The notes under the pieces were generated by a model. It made no database searches. It saw nothing but the letters and a program-made list of their open reading frames with translations, and was not told the DNA's origin. 64,000 bases of DNA from Perilla frutescens. Its lineage: Eukaryota > Streptophyta > Magnoliopsida > Lamiales > Lamiaceae. The DNA is taken from the NCBI GenBank assembly GCA_026008535.1, contig BRKX01000017.1:4220501-4284500 (forward strand). Direction: 5' to 3'. Within the stretch, counting starts at the first letter, position 1; the number at the start of each line of letters is the position of its first letter. The position numbers and the translations under genes were made by a program. Positions 49,367-60,390 of the stretch are shown here, in pieces.

Positions 49367-52366
49367 TTGCAGCAAGGAGGGCCTCAAGGACAAAGTCCGA
49401 GAATGAATCCAAGGTCGAACCAAGGACGGGATCAGAGGTCCAATCAGGGACAAAGGCCCTCTCAGCCGGCTCGTACATATGCCCTCACTCAGCAGCAAGC
49501 TGCTAAGGCCCCAGGTAATCTGGCAGGTATGATTACCCTCTTCGACATGCCCATTTTAGCTCTCTTCGATACTGGAGCATCATATTCGTTTATAGCTGAG
49601 TCTGCTTGTAAAAGATTGAAGATAAAACCTGAAAACGTTGAGCATGCCCTTGAGATAAGTATTCCCTCTGGAAGAAGAATGATGTCTAGGAAGGTCTGCT
49701 CTAACCTAGAATTGAACATAGAAGGAAAAACCTTTAAGTCAAATCTTTACGTGATAAAGATTCAGGACTTCGATATAATCCTAGGAATTGATTGGTTAGC
49801 CTTAGCTTATGCCTCCATAAGCTGTCCTGAGAGAGAAGTAGTGTTTCGACCACCCGGAAAACCCGAGGTGAAGATCTACGGATCAAGGCTGGGAACTAAA
49901 GTACCAGTGATATCCGCTTTGAGGGTCGCAAAGATGATGAAGAAAAGTAATTGCCAAACGTTCTTGGTTAGTCTAACGAAGAAAGAAGAAGGAGAGTTGT
50001 CAATCGAAGATGTTTCAGTCATAAGAGAATACACCGACGTATTTCTGAGGGAACTACCAGGACTACCCACTGATAGGTAAGTAGAATTCGCCATCGAGTT
50101 GGAACCAGGAGCCGCCCCAGTCTCGAAAGCCCCCTATAGAATGGCGCCTAAAGAGTTGCAAGAACTTAAGGTTTAACTGCAAGAGTTATTAGACCTAGAT
50201 TTTATCCAACCTAGTGTGTCGTCTTGGGGAGCCCCAATCTTGTTTGTGAAGAAGAAGGACGGCACATTGAGAATGTGTGTCGACTATAGAGAGTTGAACA
50301 AGTTGACCATCAAGAATCGATACCCTCTCCCAAGAATAGACGATCTCTTTGATCAGCTTAAGGGAGCAAGTGTTTTCTCCAAGATAGACTTAAGATCTGG
50401 GTATCACCAGTTGAAGATCCGAGAGGAAGATATTCCTAAACCGCTTTTAGGACTCACTACGGTCATTACCAGTTTGTAGTAATGCCTTTGGATTGACCAA
50501 CGCCCCAGCAGTGTTCATGGATTTGATGAATCGGGTATTTCACCCTTATTTGGATAAGTTTGTGTTAGTCTTCATAGATGATATCCTCGTCTATTCAAGG
50601 ATGAAGAGGAACACTAAGAGCACCTAAGAGTGGTGCTGGAAACGTTAAGGAGAGGAAGGCTTTACACTAAGTTTAGTAAGTGTGAGTTTTGGCTCAAGGA
50701 AGTGATGTTTCTAGGACATATAGTGTCGGCAGAAGGAATCAAGGTGGACCCGGCTAAGATTGAAGCAGTGAGCAACTAGAAGTCTCCGAGGAACATGAAC
50801 GAGATAAGAAGTTTTCTAGGACTTGCTGGATACTATCGTAGATTTATCAAATGATTCTCGTCGATATCCAAGCCCATGACACGACTACTGAAAAAGGACT
50901 CCAAGTTCAAGTGGACGCCAGAATGCGAGGAAAGCTTCCAAACCTTGAAGAAAATGCTAACCACAGCCCCAGTGTTGGCCATTCCAGAAGGGAATGAAGA
51001 TTTCGTGGTTTATGCAGATGCATCGAAGAAAGGAATAGGATGCGTGCTGATGCAAAGAGGAAAGGTGATTGTTTATGCTTCAAGACAGCTTAAGAATCAC
51101 GAGCATAACTATCCCACGCATGACTTAGAGCTAGCAGCAGTTGTTCATGCGCTGAAGATCTGGAGGCACCATCTCTACGGAGCTAAATGTGAGATCTTCT
51201 CAGATCACAAGAGCCCGAAGTACTTCTTCGAGCAAAAGGATCTTAATATGAGGTAAAGAAGATGGTTAGAACTTGTCAAGGATTAAGACTGCATGATTCA
51301 CTACCACCCAAGAAAGGTGAATGTGATAACTGATGCCCTAAGTAGGAAAGAGAGGTCAGAGTTAAGAGTCGTTCAAGTCCAGGAGGATCTTCGCAAGGAA
51401 TTCGACAGGTTAAGAATTGAGGTGCTAACACCACCTGAAACCATTCAAGCCCAGATCGCCACAATAGTCACTCAGCCCGACCTAAGGCAAAGGATAATAG
51501 AAGCCCAGAGAGGAGATGAGTTTGTCGAGAAGAAAAGGCTGGAAGCACGTTCTAATAATTCACAAGACTTCACGGAAGCTGCCGACAACGCGCTTTTATT
51601 CAAATGAAGGCTTTGTGTGCCAAGCAAAGAAGAGCTAAAGGAGAAAATCATGTACGAGGCACATGATACGCCATATACGCCGCTTTCGTAGAAAGGTGTT
51701 TGAATTGTCAGCAAGTGAAGGCCTTACATCAAAAACCCTCTGTTCTGCTCCAACCTTTAGAAATTCCCGAATGGAAGTGAGATCATATCAATATGGACTT
51801 TGTGGTAGGTTTCCCAAAGTCAAAGTGGGGCAATACCGCTATTTGGGTAGTCGTTGATCGTTTATTAAAAGCCGTGCATTTTATTGCCGTGAAGATGATA
51901 GATGGGCTAGATCAATTAGCCCAGCTCTATGTTAAGGAGATTGTGCGTTTGCACGGGGTGCCGGTCTCGATTACATTGGATCGTGATACGAGATTTACGT
52001 CAAGATTCTGGAAGAGCCTATAAGAAGCCATGGGATCAAAGCTTAACTTCAGCACGGCCTTTCATCCTCAAACGGATGGCCAGTCCGAGAGGACTATCCA
52101 GATTCTAGAAGATATGCTTAGAGGAGTAGTCATCGATCAAGGAAGCAGCTGGGAGGAGTTACTTCCATTAGTAGAGTTTTCATACAACAACAGCTACCAA
52201 TCATCAATCGGCATGGCCCCTTATGAAGCCCTTTATGGAAAGAAGTGTAGGTCGCCCGTGTATTGGGATGAGGTTAGAGAAAAAAGAATACTTGGACCTG
52301 AAATGGTCCAGGGAGCAATCCAGAAGATCGAGTTAATTCGTCAACGAATCAAGGAGGCTCAGTATT
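49367..52366 (+). pseudogene. Gypsy-4 pol: protease, RT, RNase H, partial integrase
   Basis: Protease ALFDTGASYSF. RT FVKKKDGTLRMCVDYRELN, then frame breaks near 50445 and 50600 around the active site. RNase H: YADASKKGIGCVLMQ and DLELAAVVHALKIWRHHLYGA (50876-51256). The integrase N-terminal half is partly deleted near 51660-51690; it keeps CLNCQQVKA, core MDFVVGFPKS, TLDRDTRFTSRFW (first S of SDRD changed) and FHPQTDGQSERTIQ (52030-52383). The chromodomain-like tail and 3' LTR are missing. Stops at many points. Confidence 0.88.
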
Positions 52367-53598
52367 GTGAAGCAATGTATTAAAAGGCTGCTTAGATAGT
52401 CCTGAACCCACCATCGGTATACCATAGAATAATCTGATAGTTAGTTTATCTTGACTAGCTGATTATTCTAGTACACTGGTTTGTGTATTGAGGAGGATCA
52501 CGATGGATACTATTCTCTATCCTGACCTTAAGTGAGAGAATAAAAATCCACAGAGTTTGGGTTCTTAACCCATATATATTGGCAGACATATATATATGTT
52601 ATGTTATAGCTTTGATTTATCAATGAGTGAGATTCTTTGATAGAATCAACAACCTCGATATTTTGGACAGTATCATTTACATATATGATGGGTTGTGCAA
52701 TATATATGGGCATTGTGTCCTGGTGCGCTAGGTTGATGATGTCCTCTTGAGGAAATAGAAACTTCATGTGAAACCCTGCATGTGGAATTTATTCCCTACG
52801 TGATAAAGCTTGTGTGGTACTACTCAAGGAACAAGATGTTAATTAATTTTAGCTGTCAGAAGCTTACATAATTAATTAATGGACATTATATCTTAAACAT
52901 GGGGAATGACCGGACTATAGGAGAAAGCATATTCACAAATATGTATTAAATTGGTAAGTCAGTATTATTTCTTTAGTGGAATAAAAATAATACTTAATTT
53001 ATTTAATTATATCCTAAATTTATTGGATATTGAAAATTAAATAAATTAACAAACCAATTTAATACTCTTCTAGATCGCTATTGTAGCTCAATATGACCTT
53101 AGTGGTCTGGGGGGTGGAACAAGAGTGAGAGGCCCAAACCCATTAGGTTTGGAGACCTAATTTTCTGCCACTCCTCTAATAAATAGAGGAGTGGGGATCA
53201 AAAATTAGGGCATTGATTTCAGCCCTTCTTTTGTGCTCTCTTAATCCTCATAATATTCACATTTGTTTAGTATATACAGTCTACCCTTTATCTAGATGCG
53301 GTCCGAGAATACAGTAAAAGATCGAGAAGTGGAATAGCAAGCTTGTGGCCGCCGATTTATACTTGATTCAACAATAAGATTAGACCTTTAATATTGTCAT
53401 CAACCCGACATTGAAATTATAAGTTATTTTTGGTATTATATGTTTCCGCTTTTAGTAGAATCGAATAATAACTTGCATGCTATTTCAACTAGGTTTAATT
53501 ATTTACAAAACATGCATAAAATTATGATATATATGAGCTAGGATTAATGAGCAACCAAATAAATCATGTGGTGGTTCAATTCAAAAAAAAAACCAACA
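52366..53598 (+). repeat. Truncated, diverged Copia LTR (same family as Copia-2)
   Basis: Follows the Copia-2 LTR from gcttagatggtcctgaac to the terminal ccaaca at 53598 with many substitutions. The first ~150 bp of the LTR are missing and no internal region follows. It may be a solo LTR cut off at its left by the junction with Gypsy-4. Confidence 0.8.
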
Positions 53599-53966
53599 AT
53601 ACGTTTATTATATAATTTATCTAAGATAATACATTTAATAGAATATATAGATTTCCATTCCCGGAATCTGTATAATAAAATTCTATAGAATACATAAATA
53701 CATATATATATATATAATATATATATATATATAAAAGAAATTGAGTATTTTTCGGATTGTATTGATGATAATGTGATTTCAATTACTTCATTAATTTATA
53801 TTTTTGTTCAAATTATACTAGGCTAATATATATTTGGACATATTCAATGAGAAATGCTTGTATATTCTTTTTTTTTTTTGGAGAATAATAGTTATGGACT
53901 TTTCTTCTGTTTTTTATTTTATTTTATTTAGAAATAAGCAAAACAAAACATTCTACCTTCAAGTGG
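53599..53966. other. AT-rich spacer with AT microsatellite
   Basis: No gene. Alternating AT runs at about 53700-53732. Ends at the CTA target duplication of the next element. Confidence 0.6.
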
Positions 53967-53969
53967 CTA

Positions 53970-55510
53970 CACTACAAAAAAAAATCATGTTTTAGTGACT
54001 GAATATATTATGTCTTTAAATTGTCGACAGACTGACGGCGACTTGAACTCGAGACATTTAATGATGGATTTTTCCATCTCTAACATACGATGGACAAATC
54101 CTTTTTTAAATTTCTAATTTTTATTTTTTTAATATTTTTTAATATTTTAATGATGAATTATCGATGAATTTTTCCGTCTTTAGCGTAACAATGGACAAGT
54201 CCTTTGTGAAATTTCTAATGTTTATTTTTTTAATATTTTTACATATTTTAATGACGGAATAGAGATGTACTTATATATATATATATATATATTTTTTTAA
54301 TTTAGCTATGGAACTAGCGACAAAATATTCTGTAGCTATAAATAATTTTATTTTTTAAAAATATTTTTCATTCTCCAAATTCCTTTAGCTTATTTTAATT
54401 TTTTTATTTTTAATTCGAGACATAGCTTAATATTAACATTAGAGAATAATAATATATATAAAATAATTATTATTTATTGAAAATTAAAATTTTATTAATT
54501 CACAACAATATGAAATTAATCAAATATAGTATATCCTTACAAATTAAAATAAACGTGTATGATAATCTATAGTACGCAATTAAAGAAGCAAGAACATAAC
54601 GAATATTTAATGTATAATTTTTAAATTACTACTTAATGAAAGATTTGACATGAATTTTTCATGTCAAATTTTCTATTTGTGTATATATAATGCATAAAAA
54701 GATATATCATATGTGAGAAACATATACTTCCAACATTAAAGTACTATTTGCTTAAAATATCAATATTTTATATATATATATTCATTGATACATATATAAA
54801 TAATATATAACACACAAAGCAAGATAAATAAAATTCACACATATAGTCAATATTTTAAAATATAATTAAAAGTAAAAAATTAAAAATATATAATTTAACA
54901 TTAACATTAAACAAGTAAAATTTAATTTAAAGAAATATAGAAAAATATATTAAATAAATGAAGTAAAGATCATATTTAATCTTTTAATATAATACAACAT
55001 AGAAAAATAATAATTAAGTAATATAATTATATTTTTATAAATATCTAACATTAAAATTAAAAACATATATTTATAAATATTATTAATCTAATTATTTAAT
55101 TTAGAAATAAAAATTCAATCAAAATAAGTTTTGTGTTTGTGTGTGTGTGTTATTTTTAAATTCTAACAAGAATACTCACTAAAAGACATGGCATCAGCCG
55201 CAAGGCATAAAGCCTTGCTTATTCAGTTGTGCGGGTGAGTGGCTGACGCGCTATGAAGTTCCAAATTTTTTAATTTTTTTAGCGAAATTTATTATTATTT
55301 TATTATTTTTATTTTCTAACGACTGAAAATTTACCTATAATTTAGCGACGGAATAATTATGTCGTTAATTTTTTCTGTCGTTAGTTTTGTCGTCAAAATG
55401 GCTAACGACAAGATTTTTAACCACGGATTCAATCTGTCATTAAAATGGTTTAACTACAGATCGATTTTTGATGTTTAGTGATGATGAAAATTCATATTTT
55501 TTTTGTACTG
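53970..55510. mobile_element. Non-autonomous CACTA element with intact target duplication
   Basis: Left end CACTACAAAAAAAAATCATG at 53970. The right end ttttttttgtactg at 55510 is the reverse complement of CAGTACAAAAAAAA. A perfect 3-bp duplication CTA flanks it (53967-53969 and 55511-55513), as expected for CACTA transposition. Subterminal DNA has motifs such as gacgga, tcgttag and taacgac, similar to the element at the window's left edge. Near the left end a unit of about 115 bp (tttttccatctctaac... / tttttccgtctttagc...) is duplicated. The interior is AT-rich with no gene. Confidence 0.85.
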
Positions 55511-55513
55511 CTA

Positions 55514-56370
55514 ACTGGACCAAGTTCAAAGGTTCAAGGAGCTAACTAAGTTGAGTTAAAAGTTCAAGGAGCCAACCGTGACCAAATTTAGTATGAGGGC
55601 CATGATACTCTTTCGAAAATAATTTAGGGGCGAGTTGGACGTTAACCCTTGATTTAGTGAAAAAACAAAGACAAAACACTCATGTTATGAGATGTAATAA
55701 ATCTAATTGTGATTTATTAATCTCAATTAGCGCTTATTAATCCTAATTAAAATTTATTACGTCTCTATTATGATTTATTAGATCTCAATTAAGGTTTGTA
55801 ATTATTTTCTTAGAATATAATTTCATTTAGAGTTTGCATATGCATGAAAAATTAATATTTTATATTTTTCGTCCAAACATACTCATGCGGTCTTAAATGA
55901 AAATTTATGAATAGCCATTTATGGTTTTTTTTTGCATAAATTGGATCTAAAATTAGAAAGTTATGATCATTTGAAGTTTTGAAAAATTTTGATGATGTCA
56001 ACGCTGACCGATTTTCTTTTTACGTTTTTTGGCTGGTTTGTGTCGGGTTTCAAGCCGTCCTGACCCGTCTGACCAAAGGCCTCAATCAGGCGGATGTACC
56101 AGTGTCTTGACCAAAGACGAATACATGAAGGAAAATCTGAGTGTGGCCGGAAATTAGGTGGTAGTATTCTGTTTTCTTTTTTTTTTTAAAGGTCACATGT
56201 ATTCGATCAAGACTTGTTATTTCTTATAATCTGCTATCTAGAATCTAGATAATGCGGAGTGTAGGTAGATATTTCATTACGAACGTGGTCAAAGCTACGA
56301 GCCTTTGGAGGTGAGTAAAGTATTTGCAAATTTTGTTGTTCTTCGTCTTCTTCTCTATCTTACGTAGTAG
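55514..56370. other. Intergenic, degenerate short repeats
   Basis: 55690-55810 is a run of degenerate aatttattaatctcaatt units. 55830-56010 resembles 32200-32390 (ttaaatgaaa, then a tttgataaattgga-like segment, then gttatgattatttgaagttt and gatgatgtca). No coding sequence supported. Confidence 0.45.
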
Positions 56371-57583
56371 GGTAAGTCCGGCTGTGAGGTGGGTGAATTA
56401 CATACCCTCATCCCACAACCGACACGTATTCCCCACTTTTTATTTAATTTTTAATTTTTTTTTCTTTAACTATGTATTTGGTTCAGTTAATTATGGTTAA
56501 CTTATCCAATTTAGGAAAAAAGTTTGAGCTAAATTATAACTTTGGATATACAAATACAATTATATCGAATAAATAAATTAGTCCTATATTTTCTTACATA
56601 ATTTTTATTTCAAAAAAGTATTTGTAAGAAAATTTATGAATAATTTTTTGGTCGACATAATTGTATTTGTAGACCATGAATTATAATTTAGCCGAATGTT
56701 TTATCCATAATTATAAGTTAGAGCTAGACTTAGATGCACTAGTCCGATGGACTTGGCCCAGATCCATCAAGGCCCAAGCCCAGACCCAAAATCAAAAAAA
56801 GAAAAAGAAAAAGAGAAGGCGCGTACATGTACTTTGATACTTGTCATATTGTTTTATTGTTTTTATTTTCATAATATTTTTAAGTTTTTTTTTCTAAATA
56901 ATATATACCTTAAAATAGATTTAGTGAAATTTAAAATTAAAGTAGAATAATTTAATTTTTTATCTAATGATGTGGGTAGTGCACTCATTTGACACTAACG
57001 CATGGACTTATACACCGCGCTTGATAATTATTTTTTTCAAAATAAATATATATCCTAAAATAGAATTAGTAAATTTTAAAATTAAAGTGAATTAATTTAA
57101 TTATTTTGATTTGCCGACTCGTGTAGTGCACGAGCCCACTCAACAATTAATTTTGCAAAAGAAATTAAATATAAACTCTAATTGGGAATAATAAGTCATA
57201 ATTGAAAATAATAAACCATAATTTAAATGTATTAAATCATAATTTGAATGTAATAAACTCATAATTAAAATACAATGTGATATTTTTATTACTATGACCG
57301 ATACTTTTTAAATTAAAGAGCAATACTTCTTCGGGTGCTTTTTTTTTTCGGAACGGGACAAGGTGAGGCAATCCCGACCCATTCAGCCCACCGTTTGAAG
57401 GTCTGATGGCTCTGATTTTTGGTCCAAATTTTAATGGGAGTGTTTGCTTGTAAATTAACCATGGTTAACTGCACCACATGTTTAAATAAAAAACACGAAA
57501 AAAATAATCAAAAGTCGGGGACACATGTCAGCTGTGGGATGAGGGTATGCATGCAATGCAACCACATTACAGTGGAATTTACC
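56371..57583. mobile_element. Element with long imperfect terminal inverted repeats (class unknown)
   Basis: 56371-56515 (ggtaagtccggctgtgagg ... cataccctcatcccac ... ttcagttaattatggttaa) matches the reverse complement of 57434-57583 (ggtaaattccactgtaatg ... cataccctcatcccac ... tgcagttaaccatggttaa). Arms are about 145 bp. Between them a unit of about 145 bp is tandemly duplicated (56896 and 57041: aaataatatatacc / aaataaatatatatcc and on). A clear target duplication was not found. Long arms and no gene fit a MULE-derived or foldback-type MITE. Confidence 0.5.
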
Positions 57584-58550
57584 AGCTGAAGGGCAGTGAC
57601 TGGAGTGGTGTCACTGTGCAAAACAAGGCTGTGCAGGTAGAGTTGAGTTTCTCTTTAATACACGTCTACATTTCTGCGGTTTGATATCAACATGACAACA
57701 TCTACTACACTAAATACAAGAGCTTTATTGCCAGAAAAGGATGGTTATTTCGCTAATGTCTCTCTTTTTGCAGGGGCTGTGTTCTTCAGTCTTCACCAAT
57801 GCAACTATCGATCCATGGTCTGCGACATTGTGGATTCATGTAAGGTCTTTCAATGCACCAAACTCATGAATTTTTTCTAATTCAATCTACGATTTACCAT
57901 AGCCTCATTTATAAACGAGGAAAGGATGGCATATCCTTATTTGTAATATATATACATATATAAGGGTGATATTCAAACGAGTAAAGACTTACGGTGGATG
58001 CCTAATCATCCAGAGATGAGGAAGCGTGAAATAATTGACCAAATGCTGCAAGAGATAAAAATAGCACAACCTTTGGAACTGGTGCTGAATCCATGGGCAT
58101 GCAAGAGACAACCTGACAACTGAAACATCTCAGTAGCTATAGTAGCTAGAGAAAAAGAAAGCAAAAGCGACAACGGTTCCCGTAGTACAAGCAACAAACA
58201 TCCGAACCAAATTTCACAAACTTGGAATGAAAGTAGGTGGCCATAAGTGTAGCGAACAAAACAATTCGCCCAAAGGTTTAAAGGGAACTCCCGCTTCATA
58301 ATGATCGTAGAAATAAGCTTTAAATCAAATCTTGAATGCAATATTTAGAACCGTAGGAAATAGCTTTTCTTACAACAAATCTCAAAACAAACAGAACATC
58401 TCAAGTACAATTTATGCAAGTGAGTTGTTATACAGCTGTACTCAGTGTCATCACACAATCATGCTCGCTAGAACTCACCGGCGTACTACAGAAATATGTC
58501 CAACAATCCATCTCTTTGTTGAGTCAATTAGTTGCGAACCTCCTCAATCT
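57584..58550. other. Intergenic and 3' flank of the receptor gene; possible exon fragments
   Basis: 57584-57640 and 57772-57842 look like two short plus-strand exons joined by an intron (gtagag... tttttgcag); the second is followed by gtaagg. They do not match a family I recognise. 58332-58550 probably includes the receptor gene's 3' UTR. The minus-strand frame at 58006-58341 has no domain and is not called. Confidence 0.35.
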
Positions 58551-60353
58551 TCAAATAGGACTTGCCAATTCGTGTTTTCCAAACAACAGAGGGAATTCAT
58601 CGTACTGTTCGGAGAAACCACGCTCCTCGGCCATGCCCTTCAACGATTCATAAACCTGATACATAGACAACCGATCTTTGGGCCGTGAAACCACACAACC
58701 ACAAGCAGTTTTCAAGAACTTGACGACATCCTCGTCGTTGCCCTTTCCACACAGCTGTTTATCGATACAATCTTTAATCCGACCTGCACCGGAGAGCTGA
58801 CTTACCCAGTCCACTAGATTACCCTTAAATAGTTCATCAACACTACTAACATCAAGAGGTTTTAGACCAGTTGCAAGCTCCAGAAGCACCACTCCGAAAC
58901 TATAAACATCTCCTTTTAGAGAAGCAACGGCCGTGCTCGAGTACTCTGGAGCTACATATCCAACTTCACCTAAATCCCCATACACAAAACTACTCTCATT
59001 GGACTCCGAAGAAGTCATAAGCCTAGCTAAACCGAAGTCCATGATCCTAGCATCAAAATCCTCGTCGAGCAGAACTACATTCGAGCTGATATTCTGGTGC
59101 AAGATCGGAGGGTGGCAACCATGGTGCAGCCAAGCAAGTCCCCTAGCAGATCCTAACGCGATTCTAAACCTAGTTGGCCAATCCAAAACGCTAGAGCTCC
59201 CAACCAACATGGAACCAAGTGTCCCATTCGACAAATGCTTATAAACCAAAAGCTTCTCCTCCTCCACCAAGCAAAAGCCCAACAATGGCACCAAGTTCGG
59301 GTGCCTCAACTGCCCCAACTTATTCATCTCCATCCTAAACTGTTTCTCCCCTATCTTACACGAGCTGAGCCGCTTGATCGCCAGAGCAGACCCATCGGGC
59401 AACACGGCCTTGTAAGTCGTCCCTGTCCTACTTGACACAATCACATTCTCGGAGCTGAAATCATTCGTGGAAGCCAACAAATCAGCCAACTTCACCTTCA
59501 CCAACGGTTTCTGAAACAGCATCACCTGCGTGAGCTTATGAGCTCTCAATCTCTCAGCCCAGCTACCACCACCATAGTCTTTCCCACCGATCCCATAGCC
59601 CCTCTTTCGCCTCTTCCCCGATCCCGTAACATACCACCACCATAAACCAAAACCCAACAGCAACGACGCCGCGGCGCCGAAAACGCCTGCCGCAATGATA
59701 ATTGCTAAGCTCTTTTTACTGAGGCCGCCGCATTTCCCTGCCGGACCGCCGCAGAGGCCGCTGTTCCCGCCGAAATTGAGGTCCAACCCGTTATTAAATG
59801 ACGGCACTCTCCCTGATAGATCATTATTCGCAACGGAGAACTTCTTCAATCTCGCCAGATTCGAGAACTGGTAGGGAATAGTGCCCGATAGCTTATTGTC
59901 ATCCAAAATCAGAGTGTTCAAATAGGAGCAATTGGCGAGATCCTCCGGTATTTGACCGGTCAAACCGTTGCGCGACAAATCGAGAGTGGTGAGATACGGC
60001 AACCAAGTGCAGATTTCCGTAGGGATCGAACCGGAGAGAGAGTTTCCAGAGAGATCGAGTGTTTGGAGGCTCTGGCAGAACTGCAGGGAGGAGGGGATGT
60101 CTCCGGCGAGGGCGAAATCGCGGAGCTCGAGGCTGATGAGGCGGTTCTCGCGGTCGTTCCAGCACGAGGCGCCGACGAAACGGCAGATGAATCCGACAGA
60201 GCTGTTGGCGAAGTTCCACGAGTTGAGTTTTCCGTCAGGGTCGGTCAACGAGTTCCTCACCTCACGCAGACACCTGACGTCATCCTCGGCCACCGAGATG
60301 GAGAAGAGCAGGGAGAGTAACAGCAGACAGAGGAGGGAGAAACGGTGGTTCAT
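58551..60353 (-). CDS. LRR receptor-like pseudokinase, BIR2/BIR3-type (probable inactive receptor kinase)
   Basis: An intact, intronless 600-residue frame on the minus strand. Residues 1-22 form a signal peptide. About 25-64 is an LRR N-terminal cap with paired Cys (CRFVGASCW). About 72-186 holds five LRRs (SLQTLDLSGNSLSGSIP type); N50 and N141 are N-glycosylation sequons. 215-241 is the membrane helix, followed by basic residues. The kinase-like domain spans about 300-575. The Gly-rich loop is degenerate (VSSRTGTT), Lys327 is present (AIKRL), the HRD motif is HQN (419-421), and DFG (439-441) and APE are kept. A degenerate loop and lost HRD Asp are typical of BIR2/BIR3, membrane pseudokinases that bind BAK1/SERK co-receptors and hold back immune or brassinosteroid signalling in Arabidopsis. 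The C-terminal EFPLLF also fits. Single-exon structure and length match the family. Paralogue identity (BIR2 or BIR3) cannot be fixed here. Confidence 0.92.
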   Translation of the reverse strand: MNHRFSLLCLLLLSLLFSISVAEDDVRCLREVRNSLTDPDGKLNSWNFANSSVGFICRFVGASCWNDRENRLISLELRDFALAGDIPSSLQFCQSLQTLDLSGNSLSGSIPTEICTWLPYLTTLDLSRNGLTGQIPEDLANCSYLNTLILDDNKLSGTIPYQFSNLARLKKFSVANNDLSGRVPSFNNGLDLNFGGNSGLCGGPAGKCGGLSKKSLAIIIAAGVFGAAASLLLGFGLWWWYVTGSGKRRKRGYGIGGKDYGGGSWAERLRAHKLTQVMLFQKPLVKVKLADLLASTNDFSSENVIVSSRTGTTYKAVLPDGSALAIKRLSSCKIGEKQFRMEMNKLGQLRHPNLVPLLGFCLVEEEKLLVYKHLSNGTLGSMLVGSSSVLDWPTRFRIALGSARGLAWLHHGCHPPILHQNISSNVVLLDEDFDARIMDFGLARLMTSSESNESSFVYGDLGEVGYVAPEYSSTAVASLKGDVYSFGVVLLELATGLKPLDVSSVDELFKGNLVDWVSQLSGAGRIKDCIDKQLCGKGNDEDVVKFLKTACGCVVSRPKDRLSMYQVYESLKGMAEERGFSEQYDEFPLLFGKHELASPI

Positions 60354-60363
60354 CGCTGGATTT

Positions 60364-60390
60364 GGTGGTGGTGGTGGTGGTGGTGGTGGG
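60364..60390 (+). repeat. (GGT)n microsatellite just upstream of the receptor gene
   Basis: Eight or nine GGT units, 11 bp upstream of the start codon on the gene's minus strand, where they read (ACC)n. They probably lie in the 5' UTR and may vary between alleles. Confidence 0.85.

Larger units (their letters stand above)
36630..52366 (+). mobile_element. Gypsy-4: plus-strand copy of the Gypsy-1 family, split by Copia-2
   Basis: An LTR fragment (36630-37965) is joined directly to the extra ORF. gag and pol follow after the Copia-2 insertion (38356-47727, target duplication GGGCA). The right end stops inside the integrase C-terminal region at about 52366, replaced by a Copia LTR remnant. The last ~1.9 kb of the 5' LTR plus the primer site are deleted and there is no 3' LTR. 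The LTR fragment differs clearly from the Gypsy-1 LTRs, so this is an older copy or subfamily. Confidence 0.88.

Noticed and set aside
58006..58341. 111-codon minus-strand frame downstream of the receptor gene
   Set aside because: No recognisable domain, hydrophobic mixed composition, and it lies in the probable 3' flank. No evidence for a separate gene.
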